From contig CAWFLL010000001.1 in the NCBI GenBank assembly GCA_963816785.1, forward strand, positions 1-21,958: 21,958 bases of DNA, given 5' to 3'. Shown in pieces: positions 14,302 to 21,958 of this stretch; the stretch's first letter is position 1; every line of letters starts with the position of its first letter. The notes below the pieces were generated by a model, which saw nothing but the letters and a program-made list of their open reading frames with translations, was not told the DNA's origin and ran no database searches. This stretch comes from VRUE01 sp963816785 (lineage in GTDB: Bacteria > Actinomycetota > Thermoleophilia > Solirubrobacterales > 70-9). A program made the position numbers and the translations under genes.

Positions 14302-15529
14302 GAGCCGAGGTGACGGCGGACATAGGCGCCGTCGGGGTCAAAGCGCCGCGCCTGGCGCTCGGGGTTGAGCACCCGGTTCCGCCTGGTGTCGTTTCCCGTT
14401 CCCGCAACCCACTGCCAGTTGCCGCTGTTGTTGGCGACGTCGGCGTCGATCAGCAGCTCCTCGAAATGCCGGGCACCGATCCGCCAGTCGAGGCCCAGCG
14501 TCTTGGTCAGGTAGGAGGCGACGATCAGCCGCGCCCGGTTGTGCATGAAGCCCTCGCACTCGAGCTGGCGCATCCCCGCATCGACGATCGGCACCCCGTG
14601 CGCCCCTCGCGCCAGGCGCGCGCCGCGGCCGTCGCGCCGCCAGCGGCGCCTCCCCCGTGGACGGTAGTCGCGACGCGGCAGTTCCGGGAAGGCGGCGAGG
14701 ACCTGGTGGTGGAAGTCCCGCCAGCAGAGCTGCCGGGCGAATTCCTCACCGCCCGGTTCGCCGTCGACCCTGGCGAGCACCGCCGTCGGAGAGACGCAGC
14801 CGAGGTGGAGGTCGGCGCTGAGCCGGGAGGTCGCTTCTGCCGGGAGGTCGTCGTGACCGTCTTCGTAGCCGGCGAGAGGCCCGCGGAGCCACCGCTCCAG
14901 CCGTCGCCGTGCAGCGGTCTCGCCGCCCTCCTGGATGTGGGGGGCGGGCGATAAGCTGCCACAGAGCGCCCGCAGCGAGGGCATCCGCCCGACCCCGATG
15001 GCGGAGGGTGGTGGCTCGCCCAGTGAGCGCGGCGCAGGCTCGACCTGCCGTCGCGGCTGCTCCCGCCAGGCGCGCCGTACGGCGTGAACACGCGGTAGTG
15101 GTCGCCGCCGCCACTCGGCAGGACCGCGCCGGGCTCGACTGCGGTCACGCCCGGGAGGGCGCCAGCCGGATCCCGTCCTCGCGGCAGGCGACCTCGAGTC
15201 GTCTCTCGCGCGCCTTCGCGTGTCGGCTGAAGTCCTCGCTGATGTGGATCGCCCGTGCCCCGGCCCGCTTCGCGATCCGCAGCGCCTCCTCGACCGGGTC
15301 GCCCCTGCGGATGTCGGCGGGAGCCGCGCTCGCGCAGGGCCCGGTCGAGATCGCGCAGGCAGTCGAGCAGGTGGGAGACACGATTCGGCGATCCGCAGCG
15401 ACCCGCCAGCAGAGCGTCGTCGAACACGAACAGCGGCACGACACCGTCTGCCTCACGGGCGGCCGCCGCCAGGGCCGGTTGGTCACGGACGCGGAGGTCT
15501 CGGGTGAAGAGAACTACGACGCGGCTCAA
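14298..15529 (-). CDS. phr: Deoxyribodipyrimidine photolyase (class I-type), multiple frame breaks, short C-terminus
   Basis: Photolyases use FAD and light to split pyrimidine dimers. The N-terminal alpha/beta domain reads VVVLFTRDLRVRDQPALAAA, then PLFVFDD and VSHLLDCLRDLDRALRERG. The FAD domain contains ARQLCWRDFHHQVLAAFP, GVPIVDAGMRQLE, the signature NNSGNWQWVAGTG and NPERQARRFDPDGAYVRRHL. The start is TTG 15529, only 13 bases after the tRNA-Thr and without a Shine-Dalgarno. Five indels are needed (near 15320, 15160, 15075, 14637 and 14597), giving about 410 aa. The protein stops just after YVRRHLGS, about 60 residues short of Escherichia coli PhrB. That could be a natural short form, truncation or another unseen error. 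A cryptochrome-like photoreceptor role is not excluded. Confidence 0.88.
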
Positions 15530-15542
15530 TTCACGGTCGATA

Positions 15543-15615
<73 letters not shown>

Positions 15616-15739
15616 AGATTTGTCTCTATTGAGCCAAAAAATGCGCTTCTTGAAGTAGAACCCCCAGATCAGATGGACTCTTAAGTCGCGGGCCGGATGT
15701 TAGAGGGCCGCATGAGCTCTGTGGCGTCCAGGCCACGAG

Positions 15740-18184
15740 ATGGCAGGGGAGCGGTCGAAAAAAAGAAAACCCACTATTTGTAAGACGTTCTGTATGGCCT
15801 TTGCGAAGATGTCCGTCGAGGTGGGCAACCAGGCCACAGCTAGCGCCGTTGCCCACCGCCCGGGCCGCATGTGCGCAGTCGCCATCGCGCTCCTCGGGAT
15901 TGCGCTCCTCCACTCCGCCCCCGCCTTGGCGATGAACGTCACCTCGACCGGGGATTCCGGTGCCTGCTCGCTGCGCACCGCGATCAACGCGATCAACGAC
16001 AACAACAGCGGCACGGCGTGCGGGCCAGTGCTGAGCGGCGAATTCACGCCGATCAACCTCCCGGCCAACACCTACACGCCCACCGACGGCCAGCTCCAGA
16101 TCAAATCGGGCGCGAAGGTCGAAATCATCGGCGCCAGCATCAACGACCCGCTGACGACGGTCATCGACGCCACCACCAACGTCCTCCCGCACAGAGTCTT
16201 CGAAGTCCTCGCCGGTGGCCAGCTGAAGCTCATCGGCCTCCAGGTCACGGGCGGCCGGACCTTGAATGCCGGACCCAGTTCGTCTTACGGATTCAGCGCC
16301 GATCCGGGCGCCGGAATCCTCAACAAAGGGAGCACGACCCTCGATCACGTTGTCCTCAGCGACAACGTGACCGGCGTCGGAGGCGCCGGGGGCGACGGAG
16401 GAGTCGCGTCGGATCATCACGGCTACGACGCCGGATGGGGAGGCGACGGTGGCGGCATCTACAACGTGAGCGGGGCCTCGTTGAACATCACCTCGTCCAC
16501 GATCAGGGACAACGGGACCGGCAGAGGAGGCCCTGGCGGGACGGGCGCCATTGGCGTCAACGGCAACGGCAATTTCGCCAATGGCGGACCGGGAGGCGAC
16601 GGCGGCAAGCCCGGCAGCGGCGGAGGGATCTGGAACCAGGGCAGCGTGACGATCACCAACTCGACGCTGAGCGGCAACTTCACCGGGCGTGGCGGGAACG
16701 GCGGCAACGGGGGGCAGGGAGCCGGACCGAAAACCGAAAACATGATCACCTTCGGCTCCGGGTCGGGCGGCGACGGCGGCGACGGCGGATCCGCGGGCTA
16801 CTCGAAGTACGAATACTGCGTCTGCTATTCGACGATACCCGGGGTCTATGGCGGCGGAGCCATCTTCAACACCGGCGGCGGCTCGATGACGATCACGAAC
16901 TCGACCATCAACGGCAACAACACCGGCGCCGGGGGCAACGGGGGCGGCGCCGGCGTCGGCGGGCCCGACCAGAACCAGCACTCCAGGACCGGCTCACACG
17001 GCGGATTCGCGGGATCCGGCGGCTTCGGCGGCGCCATTTACAGCGCCTTTGCCAACACGAACCTCACGAACGTCACGCTCAGCGGGAACCTCACGGGCGA
17101 CGGCGGGATCGGGGGCAACGGACCCACTTCCGGATCGCTCGGCCCCGGCCCCGGCGGCTACGGCGGCGACGGCGGCGCCATCTGGGCTGCCGGCGCGAGA
17201 TCGGGCTACTACGTGACGCTCACCCACGTCACGATCTCGAAGAACACCCTGGGCTCGGCCGGACCAGCCGGCGCTCCTGGAGCGCCGCCTGAAGGCAACC
17301 CCGTCAACAATGGCACGCCCGGCATCCGAGGCATCGGGTCCGGCGTCGCGACGGGCGGCCGTTACGACACGTACGGATCCAGCGTCCAACTGACGAACAC
17401 GATCATTGCCGACAACGGGCTGGTCTCCGACTCGAACTGCATCGACAGCGGTGCGGCGCCCTCGAACTTCGCCGACCTCGGCGGCAATGTGACCTGGGGC
17501 GGCACGACCTGCCCCGGTACCAGCGCCGATCCGATGCTCGGCCTGCTGCAGGACAACGGAGGGCTGACGCTCACGATGCTGCCGGCCTCGGGCAGCGCCG
17601 CGATCGGAGCGATCTCCTCGGGCTGCAACAGCGTGGCCACGGACCAGCGCGGCTACCCGCGACCGGGAACCGGTAAGTCGGCCTGCGACGCCGGCGCCGT
17701 CGAGACCGGGCCGCCGCCGGGTGTCACCGCGACGACGACCGCCCTCTCCTCCTCGGCCAACCCGTCGACAGCCGGCCAGCAGGTGACCTTCACGGCAACC
17801 GTCTCCCCCCGCCCAGTAGCGGCACCTTCTCCTTCACCGACGGCGGCACCGTCATCCCCGGCTGCGAGGCGGCCGCGCTGGAACCCAGCGGCAAGGCGAC
17901 CTGCAAAACGAGCTTCGCCGCGGCGGGCTCCACCCAATCGTTGTCAGCTACACCGGCAACAGCCTCTTCTCCGCCTCGAGCTCGTCCAGTCTGACCCAGG
18001 TCGTCCAGTCTCAGTCGGGCGGAGGCGGAGGCGGACCGGAGGAGGCGGCGGCACCCCGCCGCCGATCGCCACCGCCCCGGTCGCACCAAAAGTCCTCAAA
18101 TGCCCGAAATCGAAGAAACGGGTCGTCGTCAAAGGCAAGGCGAAGTGCGTGAAGCGCAAGCGCCGGCACAAAGGGACCCGCTAG
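15740..18184 (+). CDS. Secreted Gly-rich parallel beta-helix (POMP-like) protein with Ig-like and Cys/Lys-rich C-terminal modules
   Basis: A probable exported surface or extracellular protein of about 815 codons. A hydrophobic segment with an AxA site (AVAIALLGIALLHSAPALA, about residues 46-64) is followed by a CSLREA-like start (GDSGACSLRTAINAIN). Then come six repeats of the form GG(A/G)I-N...ITNSTISGN at about residues 190, 237, 294, 372, 430 and 478. They resemble the polymorphic outer-membrane and right-handed beta-helix families and are separated by GGxGG runs. The segment DNGGLTLTMLPASGSAAIGA is like 'choice-of-anchor Q' domains. An Ig-like domain begins at ATTTALSSSANPSTAGQQVT, broken by three indels near 17811, 17940 and 18040. 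The end is LKCPKSKKRVVVKGKAKC plus basic residues. The start is unsettled: ATG 15740, 15794 or 15809, none with a good Shine-Dalgarno. Confidence 0.85.
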   Translation: MAGERSKKRKPTICKTFCMAFAKMSVEVGNQATASAVAHRPGRMCAVAIALLGIALLHSAPALAMNVTSTGDSGACSLRTAINAINDNNSGTACGPVLSGEFTPINLPANTYTPTDGQLQIKSGAKVEIIGASINDPLTTVIDATTNVLPHRVFEVLAGGQLKLIGLQVTGGRTLNAGPSSSYGFSADPGAGILNKGSTTLDHVVLSDNVTGVGGAGGDGGVASDHHGYDAGWGGDGGGIYNVSGASLNITSSTIRDNGTGRGGPGGTGAIGVNGNGNFANGGPGGDGGKPGSGGGIWNQGSVTITNSTLSGNFTGRGGNGGNGGQGAGPKTENMITFGSGSGGDGGDGGSAGYSKYEYCVCYSTIPGVYGGGAIFNTGGGSMTITNSTINGNNTGAGGNGGGAGVGGPDQNQHSRTGSHGGFAGSGGFGGAIYSAFANTNLTNVTLSGNLTGDGGIGGNGPTSGSLGPGPGGYGGDGGAIWAAGARSGYYVTLTHVTISKNTLGSAGPAGAPGAPPEGNPVNNGTPGIRGIGSGVATGGRYDTYGSSVQLTNTIIADNGLVSDSNCIDSGAAPSNFADLGGNVTWGGTTCPGTSADPMLGLLQDNGGLTLTMLPASGSAAIGAISSGCNSVATDQRGYPRPGTGKSACDAGAVETGPPPGVTATTTALSSSANPSTAGQQVTFTATVSPRPVAAPSPSPTAAPSSPAARRPRWNPAARRPAKRASPRRAPPNRCQLHRQQPLLRLELVQSDPGRPVSVGRRRRRTGGGGGTPPPIATAPVAPKVLKCPKSKKRVVVKGKAKCVKRKRRHKGTR

Positions 18185-18206
18185 CCGCCAGCTCGTCCCA
18201 CGCGCA

Positions 18207-18279
<73 letters not shown>

Positions 18280-18350
18280 GGGCCGAATGCGATGGCCGAT
18301 CTTAGAGACTCCACCGATGCATTGACCCTGGTCGAACCACGCGGGATCTC

Positions 18351-19127
18351 CTAACGCAGACGGATCGTGGGGCTCATCGCGGAGGTGCTGCCCCCGGGAC
18401 CATGGGCGTCACCTTGCAGCTCGAACCGGTGGCCCAGATAGGCGGGGACCGGTGCGACGGGCCGCGAGCTCGTCTCGCGTCGCAGACTGCCGTCGACGTA
18501 CCAGTTGTAGGCGTCCAAGGAGCGAGCGCTCGCCCAGGCTCCCTTATGACAGACCAACCGCCTCCCGGTATGGGTCACCCACGGTCTCCGCACGCTCACA
18601 GGTCTGCCACCGCTGCCACCGCCGGGACCGGGGCCGGCGCCGCCGGTCGGGCCGGCGACGGCATCGAGGCGCAACATCGCCCCCGCCCACGTGTAGCCGA
18701 CCTCGTTGTAGAGATAGCCGCAGATCATGACCGGCCCGACCCCTCGCGCGCCGTGAAGGCGACGGAGTTGGCGAAGTTCCCGGCTTCGTCGGTGCGCGGA
18801 AGCAGGGCGATCGCGAGGATGTTCCCGGACTCTTCGGCGATGCTCCCGGCGCTGCCGGCGTCGCCGGGCATTCCGGCGACAGCGTGCCGGGGAGCGCGAC
18901 GACCTCTGATCCAGGACTCGTCCCAGAATTCGGCGGGCGGCGCGACGACGCCGTCGATGTTGATCAGGCCAGAGGCGCCCAGCGGGATCGGGCCGGCGCG
19001 CGCGACATGTGGATGTAGTGCGTCGCGGCGGCGGCGGACTGGGCCGTTGCGGCGATTCCCAGCAATGCAATCGCGGCGATTGCGACTGCGAGCCGCGGCG
19101 ACTGGATCGTGACGGCTGATGATTCAT
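18351..19127 (-). CDS. Secreted protein with Ig-like C-terminal domain, function unknown
   Basis: Start ATG 19127 has GGAGG five bases upstream. One frame shift within the first few codons brings in a clear signal peptide (RLAVAIAAIALLGIAATAQS, then AAAA). Mature sequence is recovered piecewise across several indels: THYIHMSR, GPIPLGASGLINIDGVVAPP, EESGNILAIALLPRTDEAGN, FANSVAFTARE, MICGYLYNEVGYTWAGAMLR. A Gly/Pro-rich linker leads to a C-terminal Ig-like repeat (WVTHTGRRLVCHKGAW, YNWYVDGSLR, AYLGHRF, GPGGSTSAMSP). I do not recognise a specific family for the N-terminal part. It is transcribed away from the TetR gene and shares its promoter region. About 258 codons. Confidence 0.72.
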   Translation of the reverse strand: MNHQPSRSSRRGSQSQSPRLHCWESPQRPSPPPPRRTTSTCRARRPDPAGRLWPDQHRRRRRAARRILGRVLDQRSSRSPARCRRNARRRRQRREHRRRVREHPRDRPASAHRRSRELRQLRRLHGARGVGPVMICGYLYNEVGYTWAGAMLRLDAVAGPTGGAGPGPGGGSGGRPVSVRRPWVTHTGRRLVCHKGAWASARSLDAYNWYVDGSLRRETSSRPVAPVPAYLGHRFELQGDAHGPGGSTSAMSPTIRLR

Positions 19128-19143
19128 GACAACCTCCGAGAAA

Positions 19144-19180
19144 TCAGAGTAGGACTCTTTTAACTAGAGTGCTTCTCTGA
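19144..19180. promoter_or_regulatory. Candidate operator: 37-bp inverted repeat between divergent genes
   Basis: TCAGAGTAGGACTC (19144-19157) and GAGTGCTTCTCTGA (19167-19180) are inverted copies matching at 12 of 14 positions, with a 9-bp AT-rich spacer. The element fills the middle of the 73-bp region between the TetR gene and the Ig-like secreted gene. TetR-family proteins commonly bind such dyads next to their own gene. A 37-bp site would suit two dimers. Binding is inference. Confidence 0.6.
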
Positions 19181-19200
19181 CATAAGATGGAGAGGAAGCG

Positions 19201-19795
19201 ATGACCGAGAGCGGGCAGAGGCGGCAGGGGAGGCGATCATCGACGCCGCTCTGTCGCGATTCCTCGACCGGGGGTGACCGCGACGACGCTGAAGGAGATC
19301 CAGCGCGACTCTCGGCTCGAGCAACGGCAGCCTCTTCCACTACTTCAAGAGCAAGGAGGCGCTGGCGGGCGCGTTACGCGGACGCGCCATGCGTCCCAGC
19401 GCGCGTTCCTGGAGGAGCTCGGTCGGCACGACGATGCCGAGGGGGCCGTGAAGGGGATCGTGCGGATGCATCTCGCCTGGTGCGTCAAGAACCCGGGGAT
19501 GGCGCGCTTCCTCGCGACGGTCAGCGAGCCCGCGATCCTCGAGGCCGCCGAGATTGAGCTGAAGGAGGGTAATCAGCGCTTCGCCGCCGCCCTCCGTGCC
19601 TGGTGGCGGCCGCACGCCCACTATGGCTCGCTGCGCCCGCTCACCGCACCGCAGAGCCTCGCGCTGTGGCTCGGCCCCGCGCAGGAGTGGGTGCGAGCGT
19701 GGCTACTCGGGGCCTTTGAGGAGCCACCAACCAAGGCCGAGACCGAGATGCTGGCGGACGCGGCCTGGCTGTGCCTGCGCGCGGACGGCGGTTGA
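19201..19795 (+). CDS. TetR/AcrR family transcriptional regulator
   Basis: A one-component repressor-type regulator of about 197 codons. ATG 19201 is preceded by GAGAGGAAG. The N-terminal helix-turn-helix is scattered over the three frames by several indels between about 19230 and 19390. In order the pieces read EAIIDAALSRFLDRG, VTATTLKEIQRDS, GSSNGSLFHYFKSKEALAGA. This is the TetR pattern, with the recognition helix in SSNGSLFHYF. The ligand domain is intact from ASQRAFLEELGRHDD to the end (HLAWCVKNPGMARFLATVSE, SLALWLGPAQEWVRAWLLG). Its ligand is unknown. Its stop lies four bases from the convergent RCC1 gene stop, so there is no room for a terminator between them. Confidence 0.87.
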
Positions 19796-19799
19796 CTGG

Positions 19800-21626
19800 T
19801 CAGGACTTGGGCTTCTTCTTCGTCGAGCGCCTTGATTTTGAAGACCCGCTGGGCGGGCTTGGCATCGGCGCCGAGGATGTCGAGCGCGCGGACCTTGAAT
19901 GTGTCTGCCCAGGGCCTCGGCCTCTTGAAGGTCTTCGGGCGCTCGCAGGACGTGAACTTCGGCGTTTCTTCGGCCCTCTTACTCGCCTTCGCGTTGGCGC
20001 TTCTCCTTCGGCTTCGGCTTCGACAGGAGGCACTGGTAGCCGGTGATCGCGCCGGGGGCGCTGTTCAAGGAGAACGTCGCCCTCTCTTTCGGGCTGCGAT
20101 CTTCGCCTTCGTGATCTTGGTGCCGGTGGGGACCCCATAGGTCGCCGTGACCGACTGGTCGGAGTCCATCTTCACCTGGCAGACACCGGTGCCCGTGCAG
20201 GGCCCCGAGAAGCCGGCGAAGTTCGCCGGTGTGGCGGTGAGCGGCGCGACCTGTCCCTGGGGGTACCGGCCGGCACAGCGCGGCGGGCAGGACACTTCGC
20301 GCCCGTGACCGAGCCGCTGCCGGCGCCGGCGAAATCGACCGAGAGCGTCTGGGTGGGCCCTATCAGCGCGAAGGCCAGGTGGACGCCCGGGCCCAGCGCG
20401 CTCGCCCCGGAGACGTTGGACACCGCTACCGGGGTCGCCGTCGGTATGCCGTCTGTCCCGTTGCCCAGTTCGCCGAGTATGCCCCGTATCCCCAGCTTCT
20501 CGCCGTGCCGTGCCTCCAGGAGAGCGACGACGGAGCGACCGACCGCGGCGATCTCCCGCACGTTGGTCAGGCCGCCGACGGGGATCGGCGTCCGGCTGCA
20601 GCCCAAAGTCTTCTCCGCCACCTCCGTCGCACGTTTCGGGGCCTTCGTCGCCCCGGTCGCCCACTGGCCGTTGCTGTTGTCTCCCCAGCCCACGACCGTA
20701 CCGTTCGCGAGTCGCGCGTAAGGCGGTGTAGGCCCCCGCCGCTGACGGCGGTGGCGGTCGAGAGCGCGGCTTACCGTTGCCGGTGCGGTGCACCAGCAGG
20801 TGGTGCTGAGGGTCTGGGTCCCGTGCGCCCGTCTGTCCCTCGACGTTGTACCCCCAGCCCATGACCCTGCCGTCGGCGAGCAGCGCCAGGGCGAAGTCTT
20901 CGCCGGCGTCGATCGCGATCGCCCCCGAGACACCGGGGATCGCCACGGGGGTCGCAACGCACGCGCAGCCCGTCTGCACCCCGACGCCATCGCCGAGGTT
21001 GCCGTAGTCGTCCTCTCCCCAGCCGATCACGGTTCCGTTCGCGAGCAGGGCGAAGCTGGCGTACCGGTCCGCGCTCACCGCGACCGCGTTGGTGATGCCG
21101 GGCACCTCGATGGGAGTCGTGCTGCAGGGTTCGCCTTTGCATATTTCTGGACCGGCCGCCGACCCGAGGGCCGGCCGCTGCCCGTGTCCTTCATTGCCCC
21201 CCAGGCCATCACCTTCCCGTTCGATAGCAGGGCGAGGCTGTGGTATTCGCCGGCGCTCAACTGCACCACGTTGGATAGGCCCGGGACCGCGCCCGCGATA
21301 CTGCGATCATCAAGGGTCCCGGTGCCGAGCTGGCCATCGTAATTGGCACCCCACGATCGCACCGACCCGTCCGCGAGCAGGGCCAGCGCGTGCGTTTCGC
21401 CACCCCCCGCCACCTGGGCCACTTCCGAAAGGCCGATTGCCGGAGCCGGGGTGTCGACGGGTTTGGAAATGGAGCCGATGCCGATCGCGCCGTATTCGTT
21501 GTAGCCCCAGCCCATGACCGTGCCCCCAGAAGCAGCGGCGCTCGAGGCAAGCCCGAGACCGAGGACGAAGATGGCGGCTGGCCGGAGCCCAGATACGAAA
21601 TCGACGGACGATGCCCTCGAGACCAC
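19800..21626 (-). CDS. Secreted RCC1-repeat protein with InlB-like repeat and Cys/Lys-rich C-terminus
   Basis: The N-terminus has a signal-like hydrophobic stretch (AAIFVLGLGLASSAAA). About six RCC1-type blades follow, marked by VMGWGYNEYG, VRSWGANYDGQLG, KVMAWGAM, VIGWGEDDYGNLGDG, RVMGWGYNVEGQTG and VVGWGDNSNGQ. They are spaced about 50 residues apart with LALLADG/FALLANG between them, and should form a beta-propeller. Next is a divergent InlB-type repeat (LSVDFAGAGSGSV, then LTATPANFAGFSG, SVTATYG). The C-terminal module has SLNSAPGAITGYQCLL, KFTSCERPKTFK, TFKVRALDILGADAKPAQ and KKKPKS at the stop. At least six indels are needed. The start near GTG 21626 is uncertain because GGGAGG abuts it. 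Exported, binding partner unknown. Confidence 0.8.
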
Positions 21627-21652
21627 CTCCCAAGTCCCAGCGGCGGAAGTCC

Positions 21653-21958
21653 CTAGCCCTTTGGAGTGCACGGCAGAGGGTGGATGCCGTGGAGGGTGAT
21701 CCCGCCCGCGAATTCGATCGTGCCTTCGGTGTAGTAGACCCCGGTCGGGCAGGTGGCGGAGAGGAACCTCCGCTTCTTGCCCCGGTAGGTGAACCTGCGG
21801 CCGATTTCCAGCCGGAACTGGGTGACACAAGCCGGCCCCGCCGGCGATCCTGGGCACGGCGGCGACCGCGTGGATACCGAAGTGGCCCCGGTGGATACGG
21901 GTGATCTTGACCGGGACGACGACGGCGGTCGGCGCCGGGACGGAGACGTAGGTGTGGA
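21653..21958 (-). CDS. C-terminal part of a secreted protein (5' end beyond window)
   Basis: About 100 codons remain. The sequence runs VVVPVKITRIHRGHFGIHAV, VPRIAGGAG, then after one indel near 21826 VTQFRLEIGRRFTYRGKKRR, FLSATCPTGVYYTEGTIEFA and ends HPLPCTPKG with TAG at 21655-21653. The FTYRGKKRRFLSATCPTG block followed by a short beta segment and a final Cys resembles C-termini of many uncharacterised exported proteins in Thermoleophilia. That resemblance is from memory and unverified. The RCC1 gene starts about 26 bases downstream on the same strand, so the two are likely co-transcribed. Confidence 0.65.
   Translation of the reverse strand, partial: STPTSPSRRRPPSSSRSRSPVSTGATSVSTRSPPCPGSPAGPACVTQFRLEIGRRFTYRGKKRRFLSATCPTGVYYTEGTIEFAGGITLHGIHPLPCTPKG

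Noticed and set aside
15716..15740. Hairpin with stem GTGGC/GCCAC upstream of the beta-helix gene as a terminator
   Set aside because: Only a short stem with no U-run on either strand; it merely makes ATG 15740 a less attractive start.
16300..17300. PE_PGRS protein of the mycobacterial type
   Set aside because: There is no PE domain; Gly-rich runs are spacers between beta-helix repeats, and the N-terminus is a signal peptide with a CSLREA-like motif.

Overview
The window is GC-rich actinobacterial-type DNA, most likely from the class Thermoleophilia (Solirubrobacterales/Gaiellales-like). The left half carries the universal order rpmG-secE-nusG-rplK-rplA-rplJ-rplL-rpoB-rpoC. RpoC lacks the large insertion seen in the proteobacterial trigger loop. 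The right half carries secreted beta-helix, Ig-like and RCC1-repeat proteins with Cys/Lys-rich C-terminal modules, a style common in soil Thermoleophilia. The class assignment is inference from protein style, not from a search.

Layout. Everything from 1 to 15615 is on the minus strand. Read in the direction of transcription, from high to low coordinates, it holds: tRNA-Thr(GGT) (15543-15615); a class I-type photolyase overlapping a DUF488 gene (14298-15529, 13820-14301); a degenerate tRNA-Thr fragment (13783-13829); a class I SAM methyltransferase (12922-13758); an acyl-CoA dehydrogenase (11771-12915); then rpmG, secE, nusG, rplK, rplA, a structured L10-type leader, rplJ, rplL, rpoB and rpoC, which runs off the left edge. 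To the right, a plus-strand gene for a secreted Gly-rich beta-helix protein (15740-18184) lies between the first tRNA-Thr and a second tRNA-Thr(GGT) (18207-18279). Beyond it are a secreted Ig-like protein (18351-19127, minus), divergent from a TetR-family regulator (19201-19795, plus), then a secreted RCC1-repeat protein (19800-21626, minus) and the 3' end of another secreted protein (21653-21958, minus).

How the genes work together. The left block makes the transcription and translation core: L11, L1, L10 and L12 of the ribosomal stalk and L1 regions, L33, NusG, SecE, and the beta and beta' subunits of RNA polymerase. The hairpins before rplJ fit autoregulation by the L10-L12 complex. The TetR gene and the Ig-like secreted protein share a 73-bp intergenic region holding a large inverted repeat, so the regulator probably controls both.

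Quality warning. Single-base frame breaks occur in almost every long gene, including rpoB, rpoC, rplJ, rplA and secE. Conserved protein sequence resumes in another frame immediately after each break, and some breaks come in compensating pairs. The likeliest explanation is uncorrected sequence error, not gene decay. Coding features below are therefore given as whole genes spanning the breaks, and each break I located is noted.

No insertion sequence, integrase, CRISPR array or phage gene was recognised. No defence or biosynthetic system is evident. The most unusual structure is a set of three tRNA-Thr-derived sequences at gene boundaries between 13.8 and 18.3 kb.
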